From JAFDVL01 sp964631865 (GTDB lineage: Bacteria > Acidobacteriota > Blastocatellia > RBC074): a DNA stretch of 64,000 bases. Shown here piece by piece: positions 15,696 through 25,024 of this stretch. The notes beneath the pieces were generated by a model that was given only the letters and a program-made list of their open reading frames with translations, was not told the DNA's origin and made no database searches. Positions within the stretch are counted from its first letter, which is position 1. Each line of letters starts with the position of its first letter. The position numbers were made by a program, and so were the translations under genes. Location of the stretch: assembly GCA_964631865.1 (NCBI GenBank), contig CAZWAK010000016.1:8838-72837 (forward strand), given 5' to 3'.

Positions 15696-16112
15696 ATGCC
15701 AGCAAAAGACCTCTACCACAACAACGTTATCAGCGCGCTCGGCAAAGACGGATGGACGATTACGGGTGATCCCTTGAAGCTGAAATGGCGCAGTCGGAAA
15801 ATGTATGTGGACATTGGTGCGGAACGGTTGATTGCCGCGGAGAAAGGCAAACAGAAAATCGCGGTAGAGGTCAAAAGCTTTCTCAGCAAATCGAGCCTTG
15901 AAGATTTAGAAGATGCACTGGGGCAATACATTCTCTACCACGATGTTTTGCAAGAAATCGAACCTGACCGGGTTTTGTATTTAGCTATCCGAAAATACAT
16001 GTACGATGAATTGTTTCGTGATGAAGTCGGTAGTTTGCTGCTGAAAAACAAGCGCCTTCGGTTAATCGTTTTCGATGCCAATGCGGAGGAGATTTTGCAA
16101 TGGATACCTTAG
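15696..16112 (+). CDS. xisH: XisH-family protein (PD-(D/E)xK nuclease-like)
   Basis: A 138-residue XisH protein, first described as a factor controlling excision of the fdxN element in Anabaena but widespread without that element. It begins MPAKDLYHNNVISALGKDGW. A nuclease-like core follows: Asp39 in MYVDIGAE and Glu58-x-Lys60 in VEVKSF, the spacing expected for a PD-(D/E)xK fold. The C-terminal half (ALGQYILYHDVLQ, then LYLAIRKYMYDELF) matches the family. It overlaps xisI by 13 bases, the usual arrangement. Whether it cuts DNA is unproven; some authors suspect a conflict or toxin-antitoxin-like role. Confidence 0.9.
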   Translation: MPAKDLYHNNVISALGKDGWTITGDPLKLKWRSRKMYVDIGAERLIAAEKGKQKIAVEVKSFLSKSSLEDLEDALGQYILYHDVLQEIEPDRVLYLAIRKYMYDELFRDEVGSLLLKNKRLRLIVFDANAEEILQWIP

Positions 16113-16483
16113 AACAATATCGTGACATCATAGAAAACGCCCTGACAGCGGTGGTTGATAGTCCAACGGAAGAAGGTGTAATTGAGCGAACGATTTTTGA
16201 TCGTCGCTCCGACAGCTATTTGGTGATGGCAGAAGGTTGGAATGGAGAAGAGCGAACCCACTCCTGTCTGGTGCATATCGAAATTATCAATAACAAGGTT
16301 TGGATTCAAAAAGACAGCATTGAGCAAGGCATTGCGACGGCACTGGAGCAAGCCGGAATCCCTAAGAGCGAGATTGTCTTAGGCTTTCACCCCCCGGATG
16401 TTCGGGCTTTTACAGGTTACGCCGCCGAGAGATTGCCCTTTGAAAAAGTCTCGCCCCGATTTGAAAATCTAAAAGCCGCATAG
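16100..16483 (+). CDS. xisI: XisI-family protein
   Basis: A 127-residue partner of XisH. Family features visible are the N-terminal YRDIIENAL, the central HSCLVHIEIINNKVWIQKD and the C-terminal IVLGFHPPDVRAFTGYA. It is translated from an ATG inside the end of xisH, so the two products are probably made in fixed ratio and may form a complex. No fdxN element or site-specific recombinase is in the window, so the excision role does not apply here. The glcE gene begins two bases after its stop, which may be chance or may mean read-through into the glycolate genes. Confidence 0.9.
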   Translation: MDTLEQYRDIIENALTAVVDSPTEEGVIERTIFDRRSDSYLVMAEGWNGEERTHSCLVHIEIINNKVWIQKDSIEQGIATALEQAGIPKSEIVLGFHPPDVRAFTGYAAERLPFEKVSPRFENLKAA

Positions 16484-16485
16484 CA

Positions 16486-17853
16486 ATGATTGAGAACTTA
16501 CGCGCAGAAGTCCTATCCAAAGAAAAATCGCCCGAAGTGATTCATCGTCGCGTGACGGAAGAGTTCGGGCAAGACCGCGCCTTGCTGGCGATTGGCGAAC
16601 ATTATCGTTTGGTCGGCGAGCCGAGCCGCGCGATTGCGATGCCACGCACGGTCGAAGAGTTGAGCGAAATGCTCAGTTTTGCGATGAGCGAGAACCTGAC
16701 CGTCATTCCGGCTGGGGCAGGGACGTGGCTGAACATGGGCAATCCGCCCGTGCGCGCGCACCTCATCATCTCGACCACGCACATGAACCGCGTGCGCGAG
16801 TACGAACCGGCGGACTTGACGGCGACGGTCGAAGCCGGTTGTCCGCTGTACACGTTCAATCAACTGGCGACGGAGCATCGGCAATGGATTCCGCTCGATC
16901 CGTTCGGGGATGAAAGCGCGACGCTCGGCGCGATTGTCGCAACAGCGAGTTCCGGCCCCGTGCGTTGCGGCTTCGGCACACCGCGCGATTGGGTGATCGG
17001 GATGCAGGTCGTTCACGCGTACGGTTTGACAACGCGCGCGGGCGGCAAAGTGGTGAAGAACGTCGCGGGCTATGATCTCTGCAAACTCTACACGGGCAGT
17101 TATGGCACGCTCGGCATCATCACGGAAATCAGTTTCAAGTTGCGCGCGTTGCCGCCGGCCGAACGCACGCTGGTGTTTGCGGCCAATAATGTGCAGGCGC
17201 TTTGCGCGTTGGCCGCACGCATCACGGCTTCGGATATACAACCGGCGGCGCTGGAGTTGCTGTCCGCCAAACTGCTCGACGACAAAGTAGAGTTGGCCAC
17301 GACGGGCGATGGCAATTATGTGCTGGCGTTGCAGTTCGTAGACGACGACGAAGCGATTCGTTGGCAAATCACCGAAGCCGCGCGTCTGGGCGACGCGCTC
17401 AAACATTTTCCGCTCAGCCTCGAAACGGCCAGGCAGTTTTGGGAAGACTATCGCGCGACGGAAATTTCACAGGAGTGGGATTTGATTTTTAAGCTCAGCG
17501 TGAAGCCCTCTGATCTGGCGACGATGATTGCCGAAGCACAAAAGTACCTGCCGGAATCGCCGCTTTCGATGTTGCGCGCGCACGCCGGAAACGGGGTGCT
17601 GCGATTGCACGCCACCAATGACGCCTTGAATTGGTTTCGCAGTAAAGAGCGTCCCAAACGCATCGCCGAGTTGCGTCGCCGCGCGCAGGATCACGGCGGG
17701 AATATGGTGATCTTGCGTGCGCCGCTCGATTTCAAATCGCACATTGACGTGTGGGGCGAAGTCGGGCCGACGGCGGTGTTGATGCACGGACTGAAAGAAA
17801 AATTCGATCCGCAAAATTTACTGAATCCGGGACGCTTCGTTTCGGGTATTTGA
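16486..17853 (+). CDS. glcE: Glycolate oxidase FAD-binding subunit (GlcE)
   Basis: One of the two FAD-domain subunits of the GlcDEF membrane-associated glycolate oxidase, which converts glycolate to glyoxylate. The 455-residue product carries the FAD-linked oxidase PCMH-type domain (residues about 45-225: TVIPAGAGTWLNMGNPP, then PLDPFGDESATLGAIVA, then KVVKNVAGYDLCKLYTGSYG). A C-terminal cap with GPTAVLMHGLKEKFDPQNLLNPGRF follows. The motif set suits GlcE rather than the longer GlcD. The ATG at 16486 is two bases after xisI. Only glcF follows; glcD is not in the window. Confidence 0.85.
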   Translation: MIENLRAEVLSKEKSPEVIHRRVTEEFGQDRALLAIGEHYRLVGEPSRAIAMPRTVEELSEMLSFAMSENLTVIPAGAGTWLNMGNPPVRAHLIISTTHMNRVREYEPADLTATVEAGCPLYTFNQLATEHRQWIPLDPFGDESATLGAIVATASSGPVRCGFGTPRDWVIGMQVVHAYGLTTRAGGKVVKNVAGYDLCKLYTGSYGTLGIITEISFKLRALPPAERTLVFAANNVQALCALAARITASDIQPAALELLSAKLLDDKVELATTGDGNYVLALQFVDDDEAIRWQITEAARLGDALKHFPLSLETARQFWEDYRATEISQEWDLIFKLSVKPSDLATMIAEAQKYLPESPLSMLRAHAGNGVLRLHATNDALNWFRSKERPKRIAELRRRAQDHGGNMVILRAPLDFKSHIDVWGEVGPTAVLMHGLKEKFDPQNLLNPGRFVSGI

Positions 17854-17860
17854 TCTACGA

Positions 17861-19237
17861 ATGACCACTCAACTGACGCAATTGAAATCCGCCGTCGAGA
17901 CGGAAAGCGATAAATTATTGGGCTGCATTCACTGCGGCCTGTGTTTACAGGCCTGTCCGACCTATTTGCAACTCGGCAACGAAAACGACAGTCCGCGCGG
18001 GCGCATCCTGTTGATGCGCTCGGTCGTCGAAGGCAAACTCGAACTCGAAAACCCAAAATTCGAGCGGCATATTGATTTGTGTTTGGGCTGCCGCGCGTGC
18101 GAAACCGCTTGTCCGGCGGGCGTGGAATACGGGCATCTGCTCGAAGCGACGCGCGCGGCGCTCGTGCGTTACAACGTCAAAGAGCCGGATACCCTGCCGA
18201 AAAAAGTGCTACGCAAAGCCTTGCGCGAAGTTTTTCCGTTTCCTGAAAAATTCAGCCGCGTGATGGCGCTCAATCGCTTCTTGCGCGACAGCGGCTTGCT
18301 GAATTTCGCGTTGTGGTTCAAGCCGCTGCGCAACCTGATGAACAAAGTTTCGCCACAAGCGGAATTCGCTACGTCATTGCTGCTTTCGACGAAGCCTGTG
18401 TTCACCAAAGTCTTGAGCCGCCGCAAGCAACGCCGCGCGCTTGAATCCGTCGCGGTCGAAGACAAGCCGCTCAATGAAAAGCGCGAAGTTTCGGTCTTCA
18501 CAGGCTGCGTGATGGAAGGATTATTCAAGCACACGAACGACGCGACATCGCGCGTGCTCGTAGCCAACGGCGCGTTTCTTGTACCCGTGAAAACACAGGT
18601 TTGCTGCGGCGCTTTGCACGCGCACGCAGGTGAAATCGAAATCGCCAAAGACCTCGCGCGCAAAAACATCGAAGCGTTCGAGAACCACCACAAATCGCTC
18701 ATCATCATCAACTCGGCAGGCTGCGGCGCGATGCTCAAAGAGTACGGCGAACTGCTGAAAGACGATGAGAAATACGCGCCGCTCGCACACGAATTCAGCC
18801 GCCGCGTGCGTGACGTGTCGGAATATCTGCATAAAATCGGCGTCCGCGAGGGCGCACCGATTGAGCAAAAAGTGACTTACGATGCGCCATGCCATTTGTA
18901 TCACGCGCAGCGCGTCACTGCTGCGCCGCAAGAAGTTTTGAAAGCCGCGATTCCGAATCTCGATTTCCAACCGCTCGACGGCATGCAGGATTGTTGCGGC
19001 GGCGCGGGCATCTACAACCTGAGCGAGCCGGAGATGTCAGATAAAATCCTGACAGACAAAATCAACAAAGTGAAAGCGACGGGCGCGGATTTGTTGATGA
19101 CGGCGAATCCCGGCTGTCACATGCAACTCGGCGCGGGCTGTCGCACGAAAGGCGCGGACTGCAAAGTCGTTCACGTCGTCGAAGTGCTCGACGAATCATA
19201 TCGCCGCGCCGGTTATTACAATCAAGAGCCGCTATGA
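17861..19237 (+). CDS. glcF: Glycolate oxidase iron-sulfur subunit (GlcF)
   Basis: Carries electrons from the flavin subunits to the quinone pool. The 458-residue protein has two 4Fe-4S ferredoxin motifs, Cys22-25-28-32 (CIHCGLCLQACP) and Cys74-77-80-84 (CLGCRACETACP). Two cysteine-rich CCG domains follow (CCGALHAHAGE and CCGGAGIYN). This order is that of GlcF, LutA and HdrD relatives, and the preceding glcE settles the assignment. The ATG lies seven bases after the glcE stop. Its TGA overlaps the ATG of the following peptidase gene by four bases, suggesting co-translation though the functions look unrelated. Confidence 0.88.
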   Translation: MTTQLTQLKSAVETESDKLLGCIHCGLCLQACPTYLQLGNENDSPRGRILLMRSVVEGKLELENPKFERHIDLCLGCRACETACPAGVEYGHLLEATRAALVRYNVKEPDTLPKKVLRKALREVFPFPEKFSRVMALNRFLRDSGLLNFALWFKPLRNLMNKVSPQAEFATSLLLSTKPVFTKVLSRRKQRRALESVAVEDKPLNEKREVSVFTGCVMEGLFKHTNDATSRVLVANGAFLVPVKTQVCCGALHAHAGEIEIAKDLARKNIEAFENHHKSLIIINSAGCGAMLKEYGELLKDDEKYAPLAHEFSRRVRDVSEYLHKIGVREGAPIEQKVTYDAPCHLYHAQRVTAAPQEVLKAAIPNLDFQPLDGMQDCCGGAGIYNLSEPEMSDKILTDKINKVKATGADLLMTANPGCHMQLGAGCRTKGADCKVVHVVEVLDESYRRAGYYNQEPL

Positions 19238-20610
19238 AACTGACACGAATCCTCTTCACGTTTGTCGTTCTGCTGACCGGCTTGGCTCCTGCTCAAGCAC
19301 AACAAGTCCAAATCTCGCCGAAGCCAAATCCGCAGATTGAAAAAATCCTGAGCGAGATTTCGCCCGCCAATATTGAAGCCACGATTCGCAAACTCGTCAG
19401 TTTCGGCACGCGGCACACGATGTCTTCGCAGGACGACCCGGTGCGCGGCATCGGCGCAGCACGCAAATGGATTCGCGCGGAGTTTGACCGCTTCAGCAAA
19501 GACTCCGGCGGACGATTGATCGTGAGCGAAGATGATTTCGTACAACCCGCAGGTGGTCGCATTGCGCAAGAGACGCGCCTCGTGAACGTCGTCGCCACGC
19601 TGCCCGGCAAACAAGATGGAGCGAAAGATCGCCTCTACGTCGTCAGCGGTCATTACGATTCGATTTGCTCGCCCGGCTCGGACACAACCTGCGATGCGCC
19701 GGGCGCGAACGATGACGCTTCGGGCACGGCGGCGGTGATGGAGATGGCGCGTGTGATGTCAAAATATGAATTCGACGCGACGCTCGTGTTTATGACTGTG
19801 CCAGGCGAAGAACAAGGTTTGGTCGGCGCGGCGCATTGGGCCGAAGACGCGAAAAAGAAATCGCTCAACATCGCCGCGATGTTCACGAACGACATTATCG
19901 GGAACACGATTGGGGGCAACGGCGTGAGAGAGAATCGCCGCGTGCGTTTGTTCTCCGAAGGCGTCCCGACGACCGAAACCCAAGCCGAAGCGCGGACGCG
20001 GCAATCGGTCGGCGGCGAAAATGACGGCCCGTCGCGCCAACTCGCCCGCTACATCAAAGAAGTCGGCGAACGCTATTTGCCAAATTTTGAAGTGACGTTG
20101 ATCTTTCGGCGCGACCGCTACGGACGCGGCGGCGACCACAATGCGTTTTTGCAACAAGGCTACGCTGCCGTGCGCTTCACGGAGCCGAACGAAGACTTCA
20201 CGCGCCAGCATCAGAAAATCCGCGAGCAGAACGGCATCAAATACGGCGATGTGATCGAGATGGTGGATTTCGCCTACATTGCGCAAGTCGCGCGCGTGAA
20301 TGCGGCGGCGATGGCGAGCATGGCATTGGCTCCGGCGGCTCCCGCTGGCGTCAGTTTCAAATCCGCGCGGCAGGAGTATGATACGTTGCTCGCGTGGCAG
20401 GCGAACACAGAGCCAGACATCGCAGGCTATCGCATCGTGTGGCGGCAAACGTATCAGCCATTTTGGACAGGCAGCATCGAGGTTGGCAACGTGACAGAAT
20501 TTACGCTCAAAGGCTTGTCGAAGGACGATTACTTTTTTGCCGTGCAAGCGATTGACAAAGACGGCAACGCGAGCGTGCCGACATTTCCAAAAGTACAAAC
20601 GAGGCGGTAA
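19234..20610 (+). CDS. Secreted M28-family metallopeptidase with C-terminal Fn3-like domain
   Basis: An exported zinc aminopeptidase-type enzyme, 458 residues. A signal peptide (first 22 residues, ending PAQAQQ) precedes the M28 domain. Likely metal ligands are His140 (VVSGHYDS), Asp160/161 (GANDDASG), Glu192/193 (VPGEEQG, with the catalytic Glu) and a late His in DHNAFLQQGYAAV. Residues about 365-455 form a fibronectin type III-like module (LLAWQANTEPDIAGYRIVWR). The four-base overlap with glcF couples it to that operon. Peptide substrate specificity is unknown. Confidence 0.88.
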   Translation: MKLTRILFTFVVLLTGLAPAQAQQVQISPKPNPQIEKILSEISPANIEATIRKLVSFGTRHTMSSQDDPVRGIGAARKWIRAEFDRFSKDSGGRLIVSEDDFVQPAGGRIAQETRLVNVVATLPGKQDGAKDRLYVVSGHYDSICSPGSDTTCDAPGANDDASGTAAVMEMARVMSKYEFDATLVFMTVPGEEQGLVGAAHWAEDAKKKSLNIAAMFTNDIIGNTIGGNGVRENRRVRLFSEGVPTTETQAEARTRQSVGGENDGPSRQLARYIKEVGERYLPNFEVTLIFRRDRYGRGGDHNAFLQQGYAAVRFTEPNEDFTRQHQKIREQNGIKYGDVIEMVDFAYIAQVARVNAAAMASMALAPAAPAGVSFKSARQEYDTLLAWQANTEPDIAGYRIVWRQTYQPFWTGSIEVGNVTEFTLKGLSKDDYFFAVQAIDKDGNASVPTFPKVQTRR

Positions 20611-20617
20611 AAATTTT

Positions 20618-21328
20618 ATGCAGTACCCAAAATCCTTTTTGCTTTCGTTCGCATTGATGTTGAGTTGGTTTACCTTTGTCGGAGCACAAACGCAGCCGCC
20701 TAAACAGCAACGCCCGACCAAACACCCTACGCAATTCGACAAGATCATTGACACCGAAGACAAACAGCCCAATCAACCGCCGAACACCGAAAAAACAGAA
20801 GCGGTTTCCGTCAAAGCCGAGCTTCAAGTTTCTGATGCGTTGGTGCAAGCGGTGCAGAGCTTGACGGTGGAAGTCAAAAACCTAGTCAATGAAGTGCGTT
20901 CGACCAATGCGCGGCAGCAGGTGCAGACAGACATTTTGCGTCTCTCGCGGTTGGATTTGCGGCTGGATCGCTATGAAAGCGAACTCAAGACGGTGCGCGA
21001 CCGTTTGGCCTTGCTCGAAGCGGATTATCAAAATCTGCAATTCCTGCTGACGCCCGAAGCCATCGAAGCGCAAGTCAGCCGTATGCCATACGCGAACAAA
21101 AGCGATGCCGTGCGCCAAGTCAAAGACGCCCACGAAGCACGGCTGCGCAACGTGACGGCAGAACGCGAACTCGTCAAACGCCGCGAAGCTGAGCTGGCAG
21201 GCGTCGTGAAAGGCTTTCGCGAAGCCAGCGAGGAAACCGAAAAACGCCTGGTGGCGATTGAAGAAGCACTGAGAAAATTGGCCGAAGCGCAGGCCGACAA
21301 ACCCAAACCGGATACACCGGAAAAATAG
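20618..21328 (+). CDS. Secreted coiled-coil protein of unknown function
   Basis: A 236-residue protein with a signal peptide (ending FVGAQTQ at about residue 24), a Pro/Gln/Thr-rich linker, and from about residue 65 an almost continuous alpha-helical coiled coil rich in Glu, Arg, Leu and Val. The tail is Lys/Pro/Asp-rich. I recognise no domain. It follows the peptidase gene by seven bases and is probably in the same transcript. A periplasmic structural or spacer role is a guess. The ATG at 20618 begins the signal peptide; longer readings overlap the peptidase gene. Confidence 0.75.
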   Translation: MQYPKSFLLSFALMLSWFTFVGAQTQPPKQQRPTKHPTQFDKIIDTEDKQPNQPPNTEKTEAVSVKAELQVSDALVQAVQSLTVEVKNLVNEVRSTNARQQVQTDILRLSRLDLRLDRYESELKTVRDRLALLEADYQNLQFLLTPEAIEAQVSRMPYANKSDAVRQVKDAHEARLRNVTAERELVKRREAELAGVVKGFREASEETEKRLVAIEEALRKLAEAQADKPKPDTPEK

Positions 21329-21374
21329 CTGTTGCATAAACCAACACCTTTGCGCAACGACTTCAGGAGACCCC

Positions 21375-22511
21375 ATGAACCCCGAACGAACACGCCGAGA
21401 CTTTCTACAAACCACTTTGGCCGCAGGCTTGAGCGCGCCGTTGCTTTCTACGGAACTCGCGGCGCAAGCGCGCCGCCCCATCGTGATTGGCAGTTCCAAC
21501 GATCATCTCGGAGCCGACGGCAAGTTTCTGAACGGTGGCATCAACTGCGTCACGAAGGCGATGGAAATTCTCAAAGCCGGCGGCGACACGCTGGACGCCG
21601 TGATTGCGGGCGTGAACTTGGCCGAAGACGATCCGCTCGATGATTCGGTCGGTTACGGTGGCTTGCCGAATGAAGATTGCGAAGTCGAATTGGATTCGTG
21701 CGTGATGCACGGGCCAACGCGGCGCGCGGGGTCGGTGGCGAGTTTGAAGTTCATCAAGAACCCGTCAAAAGTCGCGCGGCTCGTGCTCGAACGCACCGAT
21801 CACATTATGCTCGTCGGCGAAGGCGCGCTGCGATTCGCGCTCAAACACGGCTTCAAACGCGAAGACTTGCTGACCGAAAATTCGCGCAAGCTCTGGCTCA
21901 AATGGCGCGAAGAGTTGAGTCCGCAAGACAACTGGGGGCCAAGCTGGCATCGCACGACGAAGGGCAAACAAACTTCGCAGGTGAATTTGAGCCGTGAAGA
22001 ATTAGCGTTCAATCGTTACGCCGAAGAGCGGCTGCGTCATCGTCCGACGGGCACGATCAATTGTTTGGCCGTGGACGCGAACGGCGATCTGTCGGGCGTG
22101 ACGACGACGTCGGGTTTGGCGTGGAAAATTCCGGGGCGCGTCGGCGATTCGCCGCTGATTGGTTGCGGCTTGTATGTGGACAACGAAGTCGGCGCGGCAG
22201 GCTCGACCGGACGCGGCGAAGAGTGCATTTACATCAACGGCGGGCACACGATTGTCGAAAACATGCGACGCGGCATGTCGCCGACCGAAGCCGCGCTGGA
22301 AGCGATCAAACGCATCGCGGCGCGCTACGGGAATAACCTCGAAGAACTGCGCAAGTTCGACATCAACTTTTACGCGCTGAACAAAAAAGGCGAATACGGC
22401 GGCGCAGCGTTGTGGGGCATGCGCGACGACGGACGCAAGAGCAGCTTTGCGGTTCACGATGGCAAAGAAGCGCGGCTGGTCGAAAGCGCGTATCTTTATC
22501 AGAAAAAGTAA
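21375..22511 (+). CDS. Tat-exported N4-(beta-N-acetylglucosaminyl)-L-asparaginase / isoaspartyl peptidase
   Basis: A 378-residue Ntn-hydrolase of the T2 asparaginase family, which self-cleaves to expose a catalytic Thr. The N-terminus is a twin-arginine signal (ERTRRDFLQTTLAAGLSAP). The nucleophile is the Thr of RPTGTINCLAVDANGDL, and the substrate-loop TSGLAWKIPGRVGDSPLIG and the GAAGSTGRGEE segment follow. The motif order fits glycosylasparaginase-type enzymes, which remove N-glycans from Asn, though isoaspartyl peptidase activity cannot be excluded. CAGGAGA precedes the ATG. It is 46 bases after the coiled-coil gene. Confidence 0.85.
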   Translation: MNPERTRRDFLQTTLAAGLSAPLLSTELAAQARRPIVIGSSNDHLGADGKFLNGGINCVTKAMEILKAGGDTLDAVIAGVNLAEDDPLDDSVGYGGLPNEDCEVELDSCVMHGPTRRAGSVASLKFIKNPSKVARLVLERTDHIMLVGEGALRFALKHGFKREDLLTENSRKLWLKWREELSPQDNWGPSWHRTTKGKQTSQVNLSREELAFNRYAEERLRHRPTGTINCLAVDANGDLSGVTTTSGLAWKIPGRVGDSPLIGCGLYVDNEVGAAGSTGRGEECIYINGGHTIVENMRRGMSPTEAALEAIKRIAARYGNNLEELRKFDINFYALNKKGEYGGAALWGMRDDGRKSSFAVHDGKEARLVESAYLYQKK

Positions 22512-22647
22512 CCACTCATAAAGCGGGTCAGGAAGTGTCTTTGCGCCTTTTCAGGGCGGCAGAGTTTTGTTATAGTGCGCGCCTCGAAACCTACCCCGTA
22601 AATTTGTCAAGCCGCCGCCCCCTGAGAAATTCAGAAGGAGAATACCC

Positions 22648-24030
22648 TTGCAAGTTTGTGTTGTTGGAACGGGATATGTTGGTTTGGTGACGGGAACGTG
22701 CCTCGCATATTTGGGACACGCCGTCACTTGTGTAGATATTGATGAGCGCAAAATCGCGCTGCTCAAAGACGGCAAGTCGCCGATTTACGAACCGGGCTTG
22801 GACGGGCTTTTGAGCATCTGTCAGCAGCGCAATGCGTTGCAGTTCACGACGGATTTGCCAGCTACGGTCAAGCAAGCCGATGTGATTTTTATTGCCGTCG
22901 GGACGCCGCCGCTGCCTTCGGGCAAAGCGGATCTTTCGTTCGTGGAAGCGGTGGCGAAATCCATTGGCGTCGCGCTCGACCATTCGCGTCGTCGCGTGGT
23001 AGTCAATAAATCTACCGTTCCGGTGGGCGTCGGGAATTGGGTGGAATCGTTGGTCAAGGAAGGCTTACGGTCGAACGAAAGCTGTGCTGGACTGAAACCG
23101 GATGAATTGTTTGCAGTGGCCTCGAATCCTGAATTTCTGCGCGAAGGCTCGGCGATTTCGGACACCTTTTACCCGGATCGCATCGTGCTGGGGGCGAGCG
23201 ATTCGTACGCGATTGAGCAGCTTCGCGCGTTGTACAAACCGCTGGTCGAACAAACCTTCAATCCGCCGCCATCGGCTCCACGTCCCGCCGGATTCACGGC
23301 TGTGCCGGTCGTTACCACAGACTTGGCTTCTGCCGAAATGATCAAATACGCAGCCAACGCCTTCCTCGCCACGAAGATCAGTTTTGCCAACGAAGTTGCC
23401 AACATTTGCGAGCGCGTCGGCGCAGACATTCACGAAGTCGTGCGCGGCGTTGGACTGGACAATCGCATTGGGCCGCGCTTCCTCAATGCCGGATTGGGCT
23501 GGGGCGGATCGTGCTTCGGCAAAGATGTTTCCGCGCTGCTGGATATTGCGCACGAGTACAACTACACGTCACAGATGTTGCGCGCGACGATTGATGTGAA
23601 CCGTGAACAACGGCTGATCGCCGTGCAGAAGTTGCAGGAGACGTTGAAGATCATCAAAGGGAAAACCATCGGATTGTTGGGTTTAGCCTTCAAACCGAAT
23701 ACGGATGATTTGCGCGATGCGCCAGCCTTGACCATCGCCGAGAAGTTGCTGGAAATGGGCGCGAAGGTCAAAGCCTACGATCCGATTGCGAACGAAGATT
23801 GTCGCCAGCAATATCCGAATCTGAGGATTGAATATGCTGAAAATGTGCTGAGCCTGGCGGAGGATTGCGACGCGCTGGTGATTGTGACCGAATGGGAAGA
23901 GTTTCAGCATTTGGATTTGAACAGCTTGCGCGATGTGATGAGTGGCAATGTCATCATTGATGGTCGCAATGTATTGGATCGGCAGGCCGCGCGGGCGGCA
24001 AACTTCAAGTACCGAGGGATTGGCAGGTAA
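22648..24030 (+). CDS. ugd: UDP-glucose 6-dehydrogenase
   Basis: Oxidises UDP-glucose twice to UDP-glucuronate using NAD. The 460-residue product starts with the Rossmann motif VVGTGYVGLVTG, has the middle-domain SAEMIKYAANAFLATKISF, and the catalytic Cys in GLGWGGSCFGKDV. The C-terminal domain holds GLAFKPNTDDLRDAPALTI. The start is TTG: AAGGAG lies at 22634-22639 with an eight-base spacing, and the codons right after TTG begin the conserved N-terminus. It is three bases ahead of the UDP-xylose synthase gene that uses its product. Confidence 0.92.
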   Translation: MQVCVVGTGYVGLVTGTCLAYLGHAVTCVDIDERKIALLKDGKSPIYEPGLDGLLSICQQRNALQFTTDLPATVKQADVIFIAVGTPPLPSGKADLSFVEAVAKSIGVALDHSRRRVVVNKSTVPVGVGNWVESLVKEGLRSNESCAGLKPDELFAVASNPEFLREGSAISDTFYPDRIVLGASDSYAIEQLRALYKPLVEQTFNPPPSAPRPAGFTAVPVVTTDLASAEMIKYAANAFLATKISFANEVANICERVGADIHEVVRGVGLDNRIGPRFLNAGLGWGGSCFGKDVSALLDIAHEYNYTSQMLRATIDVNREQRLIAVQKLQETLKIIKGKTIGLLGLAFKPNTDDLRDAPALTIAEKLLEMGAKVKAYDPIANEDCRQQYPNLRIEYAENVLSLAEDCDALVIVTEWEEFQHLDLNSLRDVMSGNVIIDGRNVLDRQAARAANFKYRGIGR

Positions 24031-24032
24031 GC

Positions 24033-24977
24033 ATGCGAATTTTAATTACAGGCGGCGCGGGGTTCATCGGCAGTCATTTGACTGATTATCTCATCGCCGA
24101 AGGCCATCAGGTCGTGGTGATGGACAATCTGGTTACGGGCGACTTGGAGAATATCGCGCATCATCGCGCCAATCCGCGCTTTGAGTACATTCATCACGAT
24201 GTCAGCAATCACATTCACGTCGCCAAACCTCTCGACTGGGTGCTGCATTTTGCCAGCCCGGCCAGCCCGATAGACTATCTTCAGTTGCCGATTCAAACCT
24301 TGAAAGTCGGCGCGCTCGGCACGCACAACGCGCTGGGCTTGGCCAAAGCGAAAGGCGCAAAATTTCTGTTGGCTTCGACCTCAGAGGTTTACGGCGATCC
24401 GCTCGTGCATCCGCAGCCGGAAGACTATTGGGGCAACGTCAACCCGATTGGGCCGCGCGGCGTGTACGACGAAGCCAAACGCTACGCCGAAGCGATCACG
24501 ATGGCCTATCATCGCGTGCATCAAGTGGATGTGCGCGTGGTGCGCATCTTCAATACCTACGGCCCGCGTAATCGCATCAACGACGGAAGAGTCGTTCCGA
24601 CGTTCATCAACCAAGCTTTGCGCGGCGAACCGTTGACGGTCTTTGGCGAGGGAAATCAAACGCGCAGTTTTCAATTTGTGGCGGACCTGGTCGCAGGGGT
24701 GCGGAAATTGATGGACGCCGAGTACAATCGCCCGGTCAACATCGGCAACCCGCGCGAAATGACCATTCTGGAGTTCGCCAAACTGATTTTGCAGTTGACC
24801 GAAAGCCGCAGTCAGATCGAATACAAACCCTTGCCCGAAGATGATCCGAAGACGCGGCAACCGGATATTTCGCGGGCTAAAGCGATTTTGGCTTGGGAGC
24901 CTAAAGTTTCTGTGGAAGAAGGACTTCGGCAAACCATTGATTGGTATCGCGGACACAATGCCGCGAAAATAGCCTGA
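24033..24977 (+). CDS. UDP-glucuronate decarboxylase (UDP-xylose synthase)
   Basis: A 314-residue extended short-chain dehydrogenase that decarboxylates UDP-glucuronate to UDP-xylose. It has the NAD motif GGAGFIGSHL, the catalytic serine/threonine segment STSEVYGDP and the YxxxK pair in YDEAKRYAE. The stretch PQPEDYWGNVNPIGPRGVYD is characteristic of UXS rather than of GalE or RmlB. It is translated three bases after ugd, so UDP-glucose is converted to UDP-xylose by one two-gene unit, presumably for an exopolysaccharide or glycan. No glycosyltransferases are adjacent. Confidence 0.9.
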   Translation: MRILITGGAGFIGSHLTDYLIAEGHQVVVMDNLVTGDLENIAHHRANPRFEYIHHDVSNHIHVAKPLDWVLHFASPASPIDYLQLPIQTLKVGALGTHNALGLAKAKGAKFLLASTSEVYGDPLVHPQPEDYWGNVNPIGPRGVYDEAKRYAEAITMAYHRVHQVDVRVVRIFNTYGPRNRINDGRVVPTFINQALRGEPLTVFGEGNQTRSFQFVADLVAGVRKLMDAEYNRPVNIGNPREMTILEFAKLILQLTESRSQIEYKPLPEDDPKTRQPDISRAKAILAWEPKVSVEEGLRQTIDWYRGHNAAKIA

Positions 24978-25024
24978 TTTCGGTCAGGAAGAGCGAGAAA
25001 TGTCAATTCTGACAGATATTTTGA

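Noticed and set aside
15696..16483. xisHI as evidence of a developmentally excised element
   Set aside because: There is no recombinase or recognisable element boundary, and xisHI are common in genomes without such elements.
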